A stretch of DNA of 64,000 nucleotides from Rhizobacter sp. AJA081-3 (GTDB lineage: Bacteria; Pseudomonadota; Gammaproteobacteria; Burkholderiales; Burkholderiaceae_C): NCBI RefSeq assembly GCF_017795745.1, contig NZ_CP059067.1:4030001-4094000 (forward strand). The letters are read 5' to 3'. The position numbers and the translations under genes are program-made. Positions 47,715 to 58,213 of this stretch are shown piece after piece; the first letter of the stretch is position 1, and each line of letters starts with the position of its first letter. The notes under the pieces are model-generated. The model ran no database searches. It was not told the origin of the DNA and worked only from the letters and a program-made list of their open reading frames with translations.

Positions 47715-48683
47715 ATGACCGCGCTCGCACTGCGACTCAAGCGCTCCGGCCAGATCCCGGTGCTGGCCGCGGCCGGCTGCACGGTGGTGCTGCTGCTCGT
47801 GGGCAGCATGTACTCGCAGAACTTCCTCTCGGCCGACTACCTGCTGCTGCAGCTGCAGATCGCCTCCTTCCTCGGCGTCATCGCCACCGGCGCGATGCTG
47901 GTGATCCTGCTCGGCGGCATCGACCTGTCGGTGCCCTGGCTGGTGACGGTGGGCGGCGTGATGTCGGCCGCCGCGGCCGGCTGGTGGGGCGCGACGGGCG
48001 AGGCCATCGCCATCCCCTTCGGCATCGCCTGCGGCGCGCTGCTCGGCGCCGTCAACGGCTTCGGCGTGGCCTACCTGCGCGTGCCCTCGATGATCTTCAC
48101 GCTGGGCATCAATGCCGTGGCGCAGGGGCTGATCGTGGTGCAGACCGGCGGCTTCGCGCCGCAGGACCGCTCCACCCCGGCGATGCACATGATCGCCACC
48201 GGCCGCTCGCTGCTGGGCATCCCGAACGCGCTGCTGGTGTGGTTCGTGGTCGGTGCGGCGACGATGTTCCTGCTGCACCGCACGACGCTGGGCCGCTCCA
48301 TCTACGCGGTGGGCAACCGCGAGCGCGCCGCCTACCTGTCGGGCGTGGACACGCGCCGCGTGGTGCTGATGTGCTTCGTGATCGCCGGCGCCTGCTCGGC
48401 GGCGGCGGGCGTGCTGCTCACCGGCTACTCCACCAAGGCCTACCAGGCGATGGGGGACGCCTACCTGCTGCCGGCCATCGCCGCAGTGGTGCTGGGCGGC
48501 ACCAACATCCTCGGCGGCCGCGGCTCCTACCTCGGCACCGTGGTCGGGGTCATCCTGATCACGCTGCTGCAGTCCATCCTGTCGGTGATGCAGATCCCCG
48601 AGATGGGCCGGCAGATCATCTACGGCGTCGTGATCATCACGATGCTGCTCGTCTACGGGCGCGGTCGGCGCCATTCGGACTGA
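47715..48683 (+). CDS. sugar ABC transporter permease (CUT2), second
   Basis: This 322-residue RbsC-type permease has LLGGIDLSVPWLVTVGGV and GGTNILGGRGSYLGTVVGV segments. It is distinct from the preceding permease, so the importer probably works as a heterodimer. It is 7 nt after the previous gene. Confidence 0.92.
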   Translation: MTALALRLKRSGQIPVLAAAGCTVVLLLVGSMYSQNFLSADYLLLQLQIASFLGVIATGAMLVILLGGIDLSVPWLVTVGGVMSAAAAGWWGATGEAIAIPFGIACGALLGAVNGFGVAYLRVPSMIFTLGINAVAQGLIVVQTGGFAPQDRSTPAMHMIATGRSLLGIPNALLVWFVVGAATMFLLHRTTLGRSIYAVGNRERAAYLSGVDTRRVVLMCFVIAGACSAAAGVLLTGYSTKAYQAMGDAYLLPAIAAVVLGGTNILGGRGSYLGTVVGVILITLLQSILSVMQIPEMGRQIIYGVVIITMLLVYGRGRRHSD

Positions 48684-48706
48684 TCCATTCGTTTCGGGAG
48701 GCAGGC

Positions 48707-49636
48707 ATGGTCATCGAACTCACCGAAAGCTTCGAGGTGCTGGATCCGCGCTTTCGAAAGCTGGCCTTTCCCAACGTGCACGTCGAGGAGCTCTGGACCG
48801 GCTGCCGCTGGGCCGAAGGGCCGGCCTGGTTCGCCGCTGGGCGTTACCTGGTCTGGTCGGACATCCCGAACGACCGCATGCTGCGCTGGGACGAGACCGA
48901 CGGCTCGGTGTCGGTGTTCCGCCAGCCCGCGATGAACACCAATGGTCACACCGTGGACCTGCAGGGCCGTCTGGTGAGCTGCGAGCACCGCGGCCGCTGC
49001 GTCTCGCGCACCGAGCATGACGGCACGCGCACCGTGCTCGCCGCGCAGTTCGACGGCAAGCGCTTCAATTCGCCCAACGACGTGATCGTCAAGAGCGACG
49101 CCAGCCTCTGGTTCACCGACCCGAGCTACGGCATCGACAGCGACTACGAGGGCGACGCGGCGCCTGGCGAGATCGGCGCCAGCCGCGTCTACCGCATCGA
49201 CGGCGCCAGCGGTGCGATCAGCGTGGTGGCTGGCGACTTCGTGCAGCCCAACGGTCTGGCCTTCTCGCCCGACGAATCGCTGCTGTACATCGTCGACACC
49301 GGCGCCACGCACCAGGCTGACGGCCCGCACCACGTGCGGCGCTTCAAGGTCGGCACGAACGGAACGCTGTCGGGCGGCGAGGTGTTCGCCACCTGCCCGG
49401 TGGGCCTGTACGACGGCCTGCGCGTGGACGTGCACGGCAACCTCTGGCTGTCGGCCGGCGACGGCGTGCACTGCCATGCGCCAGACGGCACGCTGCTGGG
49501 CAAGATCCTGATCCCCGAGACGGTGGCCAACGTCTGCTTCGGCGGCGCGAAGCTGAACCGGCTGTTCATCTGCGGCACGACCTCGCTGTACGCCGTCTAC
49601 CTGAACACGCGCGGCGCGCGGCCGCGGGCGGCCTGA
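48707..49636 (+). CDS. SMP-30/gluconolactonase family lactonase
   Basis: This 309-residue six-bladed propeller protein has the metal and active-site segments EGPAWF (glutamate), FNSPNDVIVKSDASLWFTDPSYG (asparagine) and the downstream DGLRVDVHGNLW. Such enzymes hydrolyse aldonolactones to aldonic acids, which the IlvD/Edd dehydratase of the same operon could then use. GGGAGG lies 6 nt before the ATG. Its stop abuts the stop of the convergent EamA gene. Confidence 0.9.
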   Translation: MVIELTESFEVLDPRFRKLAFPNVHVEELWTGCRWAEGPAWFAAGRYLVWSDIPNDRMLRWDETDGSVSVFRQPAMNTNGHTVDLQGRLVSCEHRGRCVSRTEHDGTRTVLAAQFDGKRFNSPNDVIVKSDASLWFTDPSYGIDSDYEGDAAPGEIGASRVYRIDGASGAISVVAGDFVQPNGLAFSPDESLLYIVDTGATHQADGPHHVRRFKVGTNGTLSGGEVFATCPVGLYDGLRVDVHGNLWLSAGDGVHCHAPDGTLLGKILIPETVANVCFGGAKLNRLFICGTTSLYAVYLNTRGARPRAA

Positions 49637-50551
49637 TCAGCGCCGGCGCAGGCCCAGCCACATCACGGTCGCCACGACCACCAGGCCGCCGGCCACCTGC
49701 GAGGGCGCGATGGACTGGCCGAGCACGGCCCAGGCCAGCACCAGCGCGAAGATCGGCTCGACGTTCATGATCGCCGAGTTGCCGACCACGCCCAGGCGCG
49801 GCAGCACGGTGAACATGATCGTGAAGCCGGTGCCGTAGAGCAGCGTCAGGCCGACCAGGCCCCACCAGCCGGCAGAAGCGTTCGGCAGGTGGAAGCCGCC
49901 CTGCACCGCCACGCCGAGCAGCGCGAGCAGCGCCACCTGGCCCATGGTGGTGGCGGTGCGCAGGCGTCCGTCGAGATCGCCTGCCTCGTGCTGGGTGAAG
50001 ACGAGCGCCAGGCCGAAGGTGGCCGCCGCCGCCAGCGCGAAGGCCACCCCGGCGCCGATGCGGCTCCACTGCCCTGCCGCACCGAGGCCCGAGGCGGCGC
50101 CGAACACGTCCAACGCCAGCGCCAGGCCGGCGAGCATCACCGGCATCGCCAGCAGCACGCGGCGCTCGGGGCGGTGACCGTAGACGAGACGTGCCCACAG
50201 CGCCGTCCACAGCGGGTAGGTGTTGAAGGCGAGCAGCGCCAGCGCCACCGGCAGCCGCGCCACCGACGAATACAGGCACAGGCTCTGCACGGCGATCAGC
50301 ACGCCGATGGCCGGCAGCGCGCGGCGGTGTTTCGCGCTCAGGCGGATCGGCACGCGCTGCACGACGAGCAGCAAACCGACCACCAGCGCGGTGATGCTGC
50401 TGCGGAAGACGACTGCGGTGGCGACGTCGACGCCGTGGTTGAAGGCGACACGCGCCGCCACGTGGTTCGCGCCCATCAGCAGCGCGATCAGCAGCAGCGT
50501 GGCGAAGGCGGCGGTCGAGAGCGACGCGGGCCGTGGCACGGGCTCAGACAC
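49637..50551 (-). CDS. EamA/DMT-family transporter
   Basis: This 304-residue membrane protein has about ten hydrophobic segments arranged as two EamA repeats. The substrate is unknown. Its start overlaps the upstream dehydrogenase gene by 8 nt, so it belongs to the gluconate-type operon gntK-SDR-eamA. Confidence 0.88.
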   Translation of the reverse strand: MSEPVPRPASLSTAAFATLLLIALLMGANHVAARVAFNHGVDVATAVVFRSSITALVVGLLLVVQRVPIRLSAKHRRALPAIGVLIAVQSLCLYSSVARLPVALALLAFNTYPLWTALWARLVYGHRPERRVLLAMPVMLAGLALALDVFGAASGLGAAGQWSRIGAGVAFALAAAATFGLALVFTQHEAGDLDGRLRTATTMGQVALLALLGVAVQGGFHLPNASAGWWGLVGLTLLYGTGFTIMFTVLPRLGVVGNSAIMNVEPIFALVLAWAVLGQSIAPSQVAGGLVVVATVMWLGLRRR

Positions 50552-51314
50552 TGGCCGTCAGCCCGCCGTCGACATAGAGGATGTGGCCGTTGACGAAACG
50601 ACCGGCCTCGCTGGCCAGGAACACCGCCGCGCCGGCGAGCTCTTCCACCTCGCCCCAGCGCCGGCTCGGCGTGCGCCCGATCAGCCAGCCGCTGAAGGCC
50701 GGGTCGTCGATCAGCTTGCGGTTCAGCTCGGTCTTGAAGTAACCCGGCCCGATGCCGTTGACGTTGATGCCCAGCGGCCCGAGGTCGACCGCCATGCCCT
50801 TGGTGAGCATCTTCACTGCGCCCTTGCTGGCGGTGTAGGGCACGATGCCCGGGCGGCCCAGTTCGCTCATCACCGAGCAGATGTTGATGATGCGGCCGCG
50901 GCCGCGCGGGATCATGCAGCGCGCCACCGCCTGGCCGACCTGGAACACGCTGTCGAGGTTGGTGCGCATCAGCTCCTGCCAATCGGCCTGCGCGAAGTCC
51001 TGGAACGGCGCACGGCGCTGGATGCCGGCGTTGTTGACGAGGATCTCGATGGCGCCGAGTTCGCGCTCGATTCCGGCGATCGCGGCATCGACGGCGGCGC
51101 GCTCGGTGACGTCGAAGCCGCGCGAGACGACCTCCAGGCCCTCGCCGCGCAACTGCGCTTCGGCCTGCGCCAATCGTGCGGGGTCGCGGCCGTTGAGCAC
51201 GACACGCGCGCCGGCCTGCGCGAGGCCGCGGGCGATGGCCAGGCCGAGGCCCGCGGAGGAGCCGGTGACCAGCGCGAGCCGGCCGTCGAGGCGAAAACTG
51301 TCGAGAACGTTCAT
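50544..51314 (-). CDS. SDR family oxidoreductase, gluconate 5-dehydrogenase-like
   Basis: This 256-residue protein has TGSSAGLG as NAD(P) motif, NNAG, and the catalytic Ser and YTASK. The N-terminal FRLDGRLALVTG and ICSVMSELGRPGIVPYTASKGAVKMLTKG segments resemble IdnO-type gluconate 5-dehydrogenases. It is coupled by a 4-nt overlap to gluconokinase, which supports a role in gluconate or ketogluconate use. Confidence 0.85.
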   Translation of the reverse strand: MNVLDSFRLDGRLALVTGSSAGLGLAIARGLAQAGARVVLNGRDPARLAQAEAQLRGEGLEVVSRGFDVTERAAVDAAIAGIERELGAIEILVNNAGIQRRAPFQDFAQADWQELMRTNLDSVFQVGQAVARCMIPRGRGRIINICSVMSELGRPGIVPYTASKGAVKMLTKGMAVDLGPLGINVNGIGPGYFKTELNRKLIDDPAFSGWLIGRTPSRRWGEVEELAGAAVFLASEAGRFVNGHILYVDGGLTASV

Positions 51315-51835
51315 GGTGCGAGAGTTTGAGTGGTCGATGCACGCAGCTGCGCGAGCACAGTGTCCACGAGGACGGGCAGCGGCCGTGTCGCATCGACGAC
51401 GATGGCCGCTTCGTCGGCCTGCGGCGGCTCCAGCGTGGCGAGCTGGCTGGGCAGCAGCGAGGCCGGCATGTAGTGGCCGCTGCGCGCGGCCAGGCGCTGC
51501 GCGAGCACCTCGCGCGGCGCCGTCATCAGCACGAAGTGCAGCGGGCCGGCGCGGCGCAGCACGTCGCGGTAGGCCCGCTTGAGCGCCGAGCAAGCCAGCA
51601 CCGCCGGGCGGCCGTCCTGCCGGGCCTGCGCCAGCAGATCGGCCAGCGTGGCCAGCCAGCCGGCGCGGTCGGCATCGGTGAGCGGCACGCCAGCGGCCAT
51701 GTGCGCGACGTTCTCCGGCGGATGGTGGCGGTCGCCCTCGATGAACCCGGCGCCCAGCGCCTGCGCCAGCGCCTGGCCGAGGCTGCTCTTGCCGCAGCCG
51801 CTGACCCCCATGACGACCACCCGCAACGGCTCCAT
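51311..51835 (-). CDS. gntK: gluconokinase
   Basis: This 174-residue kinase has Walker A MGVSGCGKSS and the GDRHHPPENVAHM and GHYMPASLLPSQLATLEPP motifs, which are diagnostic for GntK-type gluconokinases. It phosphorylates gluconate to 6-phosphogluconate. It is divergent from ahcY and its riboswitch, and is the first gene of a three-gene minus-strand operon. Confidence 0.93.
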   Translation of the reverse strand: MEPLRVVVMGVSGCGKSSLGQALAQALGAGFIEGDRHHPPENVAHMAAGVPLTDADRAGWLATLADLLAQARQDGRPAVLACSALKRAYRDVLRRAGPLHFVLMTAPREVLAQRLAARSGHYMPASLLPSQLATLEPPQADEAAIVVDATRPLPVLVDTVLAQLRASTTQTLAP

Positions 51836-51916
51836 TCGTGCGAGGTTACCGACTCGGTGCCGCGGCGTCGACCCGGGCCGACGCGCGGTTCGCGGGCCGC
51901 TGCTAGAATCCGTCCC

Positions 51917-51990
51917 GTTCCGAGGAGCGTTGCAAGGCCTGCACTCAGGCCCCAGGCTCGGAAGCCTTTCATGCAACCGCGCTCACCCGC
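51917..51990 (+). ncRNA. S-adenosylhomocysteine (SAH) riboswitch
   Basis: The structure matches the SAH riboswitch: stem P1 TTCCGAG (51918-51924) with CTCGGAA (51957-51963), and stem P2 GGCCT (51936-51940) with AGGCC (51947-51951). A pseudoknot-type long pairing joins GAGCG (51925-51929) and TTGCA (51930-51934) to TGCAA (51972-51976) and CGCTC (51980-51984). It lies 80-150 nt before ahcY, the usual location in betaproteobacteria, where SAH binding turns on expression. A weak TAGAAT -10 box is at 51904-51909. Confidence 0.92.
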
Positions 51991-52069
51991 ACGATCAGAC
52001 CTCGTGGGTGAGATTGAACAAGTCCCCTGACGTGTCCCGGTGCGGGTTCCATCACTTCTGGAGCCTCAC

Positions 52070-53503
<1,434 letters not shown>

Positions 53504-53517
53504 TCCGCGGAGCCGCC

Positions 53518-54282
53518 ATGCGCGCCGACCAGCTGCTGGTGCAGCGCGGTCTGGCCCCCTCGCGATCGGCCGCACAACGGCTGATCGCGCAGGGTGCGGT
53601 GCGCTGGCGCGGGCCCGCGGGTTGGGCTGCGCCGCGCAAGGCCGGCGAGGAGTTGCCAGAAGGCTGCGAGCTGCAGGTCACCGACGACGCGGAGCTTCGC
53701 TTCGTGTCGCGCGGCGGGCTGAAGCTCGAAGGCGCGCTGGCGCACTGCGGCATCGACGTCTCGGGCAAGACCTGCCTGGACGTCGGCCAGGGCACCGGCG
53801 GCTTCACCGATGCGCTGCTGCATGGCGGCGCGAAGCAAGTGGTGGGCCTGGACGTCGGGCACGGCCAGTTGCATGAGCGGCTGAAATCGGACCCGCGCGT
53901 CGTGGCGCTGGAGGGCGTCAACGCGCGTCACCTGGCGGCGGCGGCGCTGCCGGTGGCGAGCTTCGACCTGATCGTCGGCGACCTGTCGTTCATCTCGCTG
54001 ACGCTGGTGCTGCCGGCGCTGGCGCCGCTGATCGGCAAGCCGCGCGGCGAGTTGCTGATGCTGGTCAAGCCGCAGTTCGAGCTGCAGCCGGCCGACATCG
54101 GCAAGGGCGGGCTGGTGCGCGACGAGACGGCGTTCGAGCGTGTGCAGGCGCGGCTGCGCGAGGCCTGTGCCGGCAACGGCCTGACCGTGCTCGACTGGTT
54201 TGCGAGTCCCATCGCCGGCGGCGATGGCAACCGAGAGTTCTTCATCCGGGCGCGCCGACGCGGCGCCGCCCGAGGAGCCTGA
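53518..54282 (+). CDS. TlyA-family rRNA methyltransferase
   Basis: This 254-residue protein has an N-terminal S4 RNA-binding domain (MRADQLLVQRGLAPSRSAAQRLI) and a FtsJ-like methyltransferase domain (CLDVGQGTGGFTDALL). TlyA methylates 16S and 23S rRNA in mycobacteria; in betaproteobacteria the target is unproven. It lies 14 nt after ahcY and 2 nt before metF, so it shares the methyl-cycle operon and is also a SAM user. Confidence 0.88.
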   Translation: MRADQLLVQRGLAPSRSAAQRLIAQGAVRWRGPAGWAAPRKAGEELPEGCELQVTDDAELRFVSRGGLKLEGALAHCGIDVSGKTCLDVGQGTGGFTDALLHGGAKQVVGLDVGHGQLHERLKSDPRVVALEGVNARHLAAAALPVASFDLIVGDLSFISLTLVLPALAPLIGKPRGELLMLVKPQFELQPADIGKGGLVRDETAFERVQARLREACAGNGLTVLDWFASPIAGGDGNREFFIRARRRGAARGA

Positions 54283-54284
54283 AC

Positions 54285-55133
54285 ATGGACAAGATCGATC
54301 TTCCCGTTCCCGTGAGCTTCGAGTTCTTTCCGCCGAACACGCCGGTGGGCAGCGAGAAGCTCAAGACCGTGGTGCAGGAGCTGGCCGCGGCGCAGCCCGA
54401 GTTCTTCAGCGTGACCTACGGCGCCGGCGGCTCGACGCGCGAGAAGACGCTGGCCACCGTCAGCGCGATCGCGGCGATGGGCCACGAGGCGGCTCCGCAC
54501 CTGTCCTGCGTGGGCTCCACGCGCGAGGGCATCAGCGAGATCCTGGCCACCTACCGCGCGCAGGACATCCACCGACTGGTGGCGCTGCGCGGCGACCTGC
54601 CCAGCGGCACGGCGACGGCGGGCGACTTCCGCTACGCGAGCGAGCTGGTGTCGTTCATTCGCGAGACACAGGGCAAGGACTGGTTCATCGAGGTGGCCGC
54701 TTATCCCGAATACCATCCGCAGCAGCGCTACGCGAAGCGCGACGTGCAGCACTTCGCCGACAAGGTCAAGGCGGGCGCCGACTCGGCGATCACGCAGTTC
54801 TTCTTCAATCCCGACGCCTATTTCCACTTCGTCGACGAGGTGCGTGCGCTGGGCGTCACGGTGCCGATCGTGCCGGGCATCATGCCTTTCCACAACTTCG
54901 CGCGCATCGCGCAGTTCGCGGCGCGCGATGGCATCGAGATCCCACGCTGGGTGGCAATGAAAATGGAGGGCTACATGGATGACACCGCGTCGATCCGCGC
55001 CTTCGGCCTGGAGGTGATCACGAAGCTGTGCGAGCGGCTGATTGCTGGCGGCGCGCCGAGCATCCACTTCTACACGCTCAACCAGTCGGCGCTCGCGCTG
55101 GAGATTTGCAGGCGGCTCGGCCGCCCGGTTTGA
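54285..55133 (+). CDS. metF: 5,10-methylenetetrahydrofolate reductase
   Basis: This 282-residue FAD enzyme has the N-terminal SFEFFPP, the GAGGSTREKT loop, LRGDLP, and EVAAYPEYHP. It makes 5-methyl-THF for methionine synthesis. It is the third gene of the SAH-riboswitch operon. Confidence 0.95.
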   Translation: MDKIDLPVPVSFEFFPPNTPVGSEKLKTVVQELAAAQPEFFSVTYGAGGSTREKTLATVSAIAAMGHEAAPHLSCVGSTREGISEILATYRAQDIHRLVALRGDLPSGTATAGDFRYASELVSFIRETQGKDWFIEVAAYPEYHPQQRYAKRDVQHFADKVKAGADSAITQFFFNPDAYFHFVDEVRALGVTVPIVPGIMPFHNFARIAQFAARDGIEIPRWVAMKMEGYMDDTASIRAFGLEVITKLCERLIAGGAPSIHFYTLNQSALALEICRRLGRPV

Positions 55134-55274
55134 CCTGGGTCAGGATGCCTTGGGGGCGGCGTTGCGCCAGTCGCACGCTGCTCCCGGCGCTTTGACGCAC
55201 CGCAACAAGCCGCGGCGCCCGTGGCGCTGAAATTCCTGTCGAGGAAATCACCTCTTCACGACAGGAAAATCACC

Positions 55275-55880
55275 ATGAGCCACAAGACCTTCCAACGCGC
55301 CGCCCTCGCTCTCGCCGTGGCCGGCGGCCTCGCCCTTCCGATGTTCGCCCAGGCCCAAGCCACGCCGTGGATGGTGCGCGTGCATGCGTTGAACCTCGAC
55401 AGCGCCAACAAGGACAGCACGGGCCTGGACCTCACGGTCAACAACAAGGTGTTCCCGGAAGTCGACATCTCGTACTTCTTCACGCCCAACGTCGCCGCTG
55501 AACTGGTGCTGACCTATCCGCAAAAGCACACCGTCAAGGCCGGCGGTACCGAGATCGGCACGCTCAAGCACCTGCCGCCGACGCTGTCGCTGCAGTACCA
55601 CTTCACGGACATGGGCGCCTTCAAGCCCTACGTCGGTGCCGGGCTGAACTACACGCACTTCTCGAGCGTGAACCTGCCCGCGGGCGTGGACATCAAGCGC
55701 AACAGCTACGGCTTGGCCGTCGGCGCCGGCTTCGACTACGAGATCCAGAAGAACGTCTACTTCAACGTCGACGTGAAGAAGGTTCAGATCAAGACGACCG
55801 TGAGCGCGGGCGGCTCGGACATCGGCGACTTCAAGGTCGATCCGCTGCTCGTTGGCGTGGGTGTCGGTTTCCGCTTCTGA
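55275..55880 (+). CDS. OmpW-family outer membrane protein
   Basis: This 201-residue protein has a signal peptide (MSHKTFQRAALALAVAGGLALPMFAQAQA) and an eight-stranded barrel, ending in a phenylalanine (GVGVGFRF) as outer-membrane proteins do. The WMVRVHALNLDS and YHFTDMGAFKPYVGAGLNYT segments match OmpW. The ATG at 55275, with AGGAAA upstream, is chosen for the signal peptide. It may form a hydrophobic channel. Confidence 0.9.
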   Translation: MSHKTFQRAALALAVAGGLALPMFAQAQATPWMVRVHALNLDSANKDSTGLDLTVNNKVFPEVDISYFFTPNVAAELVLTYPQKHTVKAGGTEIGTLKHLPPTLSLQYHFTDMGAFKPYVGAGLNYTHFSSVNLPAGVDIKRNSYGLAVGAGFDYEIQKNVYFNVDVKKVQIKTTVSAGGSDIGDFKVDPLLVGVGVGFRF

Positions 55881-55910
55881 CCGGCTGGGAAGCCGCTTCG
55901 GCAGAGCCGC

Positions 55911-56492
55911 TCAGACGAGCGGCTTCTGCCAACTGACGCCATCCTCGGTGAGCATGGCGTCCAGCACGAAATCCTGATCGGTGGGGAACAGCAACGGCAG
56001 GAAGCCGTGGCTGTAGCTCACCCCCACCGTGACGGGCCGCGGCTCGATCGACTTGAGCGTGCGGTCGAAGAATCCACCGCCGTAGCCCATGCGCACGCCG
56101 CCGGGGCCGAAACCCAGGCAAGGCACCACCAGCAGTTCGGGGACGAACTCCTCGGTGTCCTTCGGCTTCGGGATGTCGTAGGCATCGAGCTCGGTCGGGC
56201 AGCCCGGGTACCAGACGTGAAAGCGCAGCGAGCCGGTCTCGCGGTGCGCCACCGGCAATCCGATGCGCCGCGTCACGCCCTCGGGCGCACCCTCGGTCCA
56301 GCGGTACAGGGCCGGCAGGCAATCGAACTCACCCTTGATTGGCCAGTAGGCACCGATCGTCTTCTCCGGCCGGCCGATCAGCCACACGCGCAGCACGCTT
56401 TGCAGCGCCACGGCGCGCTCCAGGCGGTCGGGCAGCGCCTGCCGCGTGGCGACCAGTCGCTTGCGCAGGGCATCTCGTTCGGTGGGCAGCAT
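55911..56492 (-). CDS. 5-formyltetrahydrofolate cyclo-ligase, copy 1
   Basis: This 193-residue protein has an ATP-binding basic N-terminus (RDALRKRLVATRQAL) and the GYGGGFFDRTL motif, typical of 5-FCL enzymes that convert 5-formyl-THF to 5,10-methenyl-THF. It has two conserved cysteines near GCPTEL and VVPCLGFGPG. A related but different copy is at 58206-58772. Confidence 0.9.
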   Translation of the reverse strand: MLPTERDALRKRLVATRQALPDRLERAVALQSVLRVWLIGRPEKTIGAYWPIKGEFDCLPALYRWTEGAPEGVTRRIGLPVAHRETGSLRFHVWYPGCPTELDAYDIPKPKDTEEFVPELLVVPCLGFGPGGVRMGYGGGFFDRTLKSIEPRPVTVGVSYSHGFLPLLFPTDQDFVLDAMLTEDGVSWQKPLV

Positions 56493-56539
56493 GGGTGCGT
56501 CCGGTGGCGGGCCAAAACGCGATTGTGCAAGACTGCCGC

Positions 56540-56911
56540 ATGGCCGCCGACCGCGAGTTCGTCACCCACTGCATGGAACTGCTCTCGCCGCTGGGCAGCG
56601 TGCGCTCGCGGCGGATGTTCGGCGGGCACGGCTTCTACGTCGACGACCTGTTCCTCGCCATCATCGCGTTCGAGCGCCTGTACCTGAAGGCCGACGCGCA
56701 GACGCGGCCGCGCTTCGAGGCGGCCGGCTGCGAGCCCTTCGTCTACGAAGGCCAGGGCAAGAGCGTGACGCTGGGCTACTTCACGGCGCCCGAGGACGCC
56801 ATGGAGTCACCAGCCTTGATGCAGCCCTGGGCGCGGCTCGCACTCGAGGCGGCACTTCGCGCCAGGGCGGCGAAGAAGGCGCCGGCGAAGCCGCGCAAGG
56901 GCAGGCCCTGA
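56540..56911 (+). CDS. TfoX/Sxy N-terminal domain protein
   Basis: This 123-residue protein has the TfoX_N domain, seen in MELLSPLGSVRSRRMFGGHGFYVDDLFLAII, plus a lysine/proline-rich tail (KKAPAKPRKGRP). TfoX relatives activate competence in some bacteria; here the function is unknown. It is divergent from cyclo-ligase copy 1. Its last 136 nt overlap the convergent DUF2917 gene in antisense. Confidence 0.85.
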   Translation: MAADREFVTHCMELLSPLGSVRSRRMFGGHGFYVDDLFLAIIAFERLYLKADAQTRPRFEAAGCEPFVYEGQGKSVTLGYFTAPEDAMESPALMQPWARLALEAALRARAAKKAPAKPRKGRP

Positions 56912-57159
56912 AGCAGAGGGCGGCGCGCCTGCCAGCGCACCGAGGCACCCTCGCCGCGGTCCCAGGCCTCGATGACCACCGCCTGTGCGTCGTTCACGCG
57001 CAGCGACTGGCCCGGTGAAAGGATCTGGTCGGCATCGCCGCACTCGCCCGTGATCCACACACGGCCGCGCAGCACGGTCAGTTCGCCACCCCCGAGGCCG
57101 AGGCGGCGTGCCTGTCCCGGGGCCAGGGAAAGAACGGCATGGGCTTGCGAATTCATCAT
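56776..57159 (-). CDS. DUF2917 domain protein
   Basis: This 127-residue protein has the DUF2917 core (LAPGQARRLGLGGGELTVLRGRVWITGECGDADQILSPGQSLRV), a small beta-rich cupin-like fold common in Burkholderiales. It has no known function. It is divergent from a LysR gene, a recurrent arrangement. ATG 57159 or 57156 are both possible. The C-terminal part (from about residue 83) overlaps the TfoX-like gene and looks less conserved. Confidence 0.8.
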   Translation of the reverse strand: MMNSQAHAVLSLAPGQARRLGLGGGELTVLRGRVWITGECGDADQILSPGQSLRVNDAQAVVIEAWDRGEGASVRWQARRPLLQGLPLRGFAGAFFAALARSAASSASRAQGCIKAGDSMASSGAVK

Positions 57160-57247
57160 CAATCTCCTGGAAGTCACGGTAGGATCTTCGTCCTTGAGCC
57201 GAGGAAACTCCAATGACTTCGGCAGACCTCATTGATGCGGATTTGAA

Positions 57248-58213
57248 ATGAATACCGGACGCCGCCGCCCGCTCTCGCTGTCCAACCTGCGCGCTTTCGA
57301 GGCGGTGGCGCGCCGGCTGAGCTTCAGCGACGCGGCCGAGGAGCTGTTCGTCACCCAGTCGGCCATCAGCCGGCAGATCAAGAGCCTGGAAGACGAGCTC
57401 GGCACACCGCTGTTCGTGCGCGGCACGCGCCACGTCGAGATGACGCAGGACGCGCAGATTCTGCTGCGTACCGTGGAGCCCTGGCTGGCGCGGCTGGACG
57501 CCGGCGTGCGGCAGATCCGCGAGAAGCACAGCAGGCAGCGTGTCAGCGTGACCACCTTCGCCTCGTTCGCCTCGCTGTGGCTGCTGCCGCGCATCGAGGC
57601 CTTCCAGCGTGCGCACCCGGACATCGACATCCGCGTCTCGGCGCACGACTCGCTGGCCGACCTCGACGACCCGGAACTCGACCTGGCGCTGCGCTACTGC
57701 AGCCCGGCGCAGGCGCCGGCCGGCGCGGTGCGCCTGTTCGGCGAGACGCTGACGCCGGCGGTGAGCCGGCAGCTGATGGCGCAGATCCGCGACGGCCAGG
57801 CGCCGCCGCTGGCGCGGCCGGCCGACCTGGCCCAGCACACGCTGGCCGAAGAGGACGACAACAAGGCCAGCACCGAGTACCTGAGCTGGCGCCACTGGCT
57901 GGCCCAGCAGGGCGAGCCGGCGCTGCAGCCGCGCCGCTGGCTGTACCTGAACTTCACCTACCAGCAGGTGCAGGCGGCGCTGGCCGGCCAGGGCGTGGCG
58001 CTGGCGCGGGTGGCGCTGGTCTACGAGGCGCTGGCGCGCGGCGAACTGGTCGAGCCCTTCGGCCTGGCCGGGCGCACCACCAGCCCCTACGCCTACTGGC
58101 TGATCGCGCCACCGGCCAGCCGCTTGCGGCCCGAGGTGCGGCAGTTCTGCGAATGGGTGCAGGCGCAGGCCGAACTGACGCGCGCCGCCACCGGCGAGGC
58201 CGCGGCTAGCTGA
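57248..58213 (+). CDS. LysR-family transcriptional regulator (GcvA-like)
   Basis: This 321-residue protein has a winged helix-turn-helix at residues 9-67 (LRAFEAVARRLSFSDAAEELFVTQSAISRQIKSLE) and a substrate-binding domain. The GcvA-like SVTTFASFASLWLLPRIEAFQRAHPDIDIRV pattern is clear. It is divergent from the DUF2917 gene and likely controls it. It converges with the second cyclo-ligase gene with an 8-nt overlap. Confidence 0.9.
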   Translation: MNTGRRRPLSLSNLRAFEAVARRLSFSDAAEELFVTQSAISRQIKSLEDELGTPLFVRGTRHVEMTQDAQILLRTVEPWLARLDAGVRQIREKHSRQRVSVTTFASFASLWLLPRIEAFQRAHPDIDIRVSAHDSLADLDDPELDLALRYCSPAQAPAGAVRLFGETLTPAVSRQLMAQIRDGQAPPLARPADLAQHTLAEEDDNKASTEYLSWRHWLAQQGEPALQPRRWLYLNFTYQQVQAALAGQGVALARVALVYEALARGELVEPFGLAGRTTSPYAYWLIAPPASRLRPEVRQFCEWVQAQAELTRAATGEAAAS

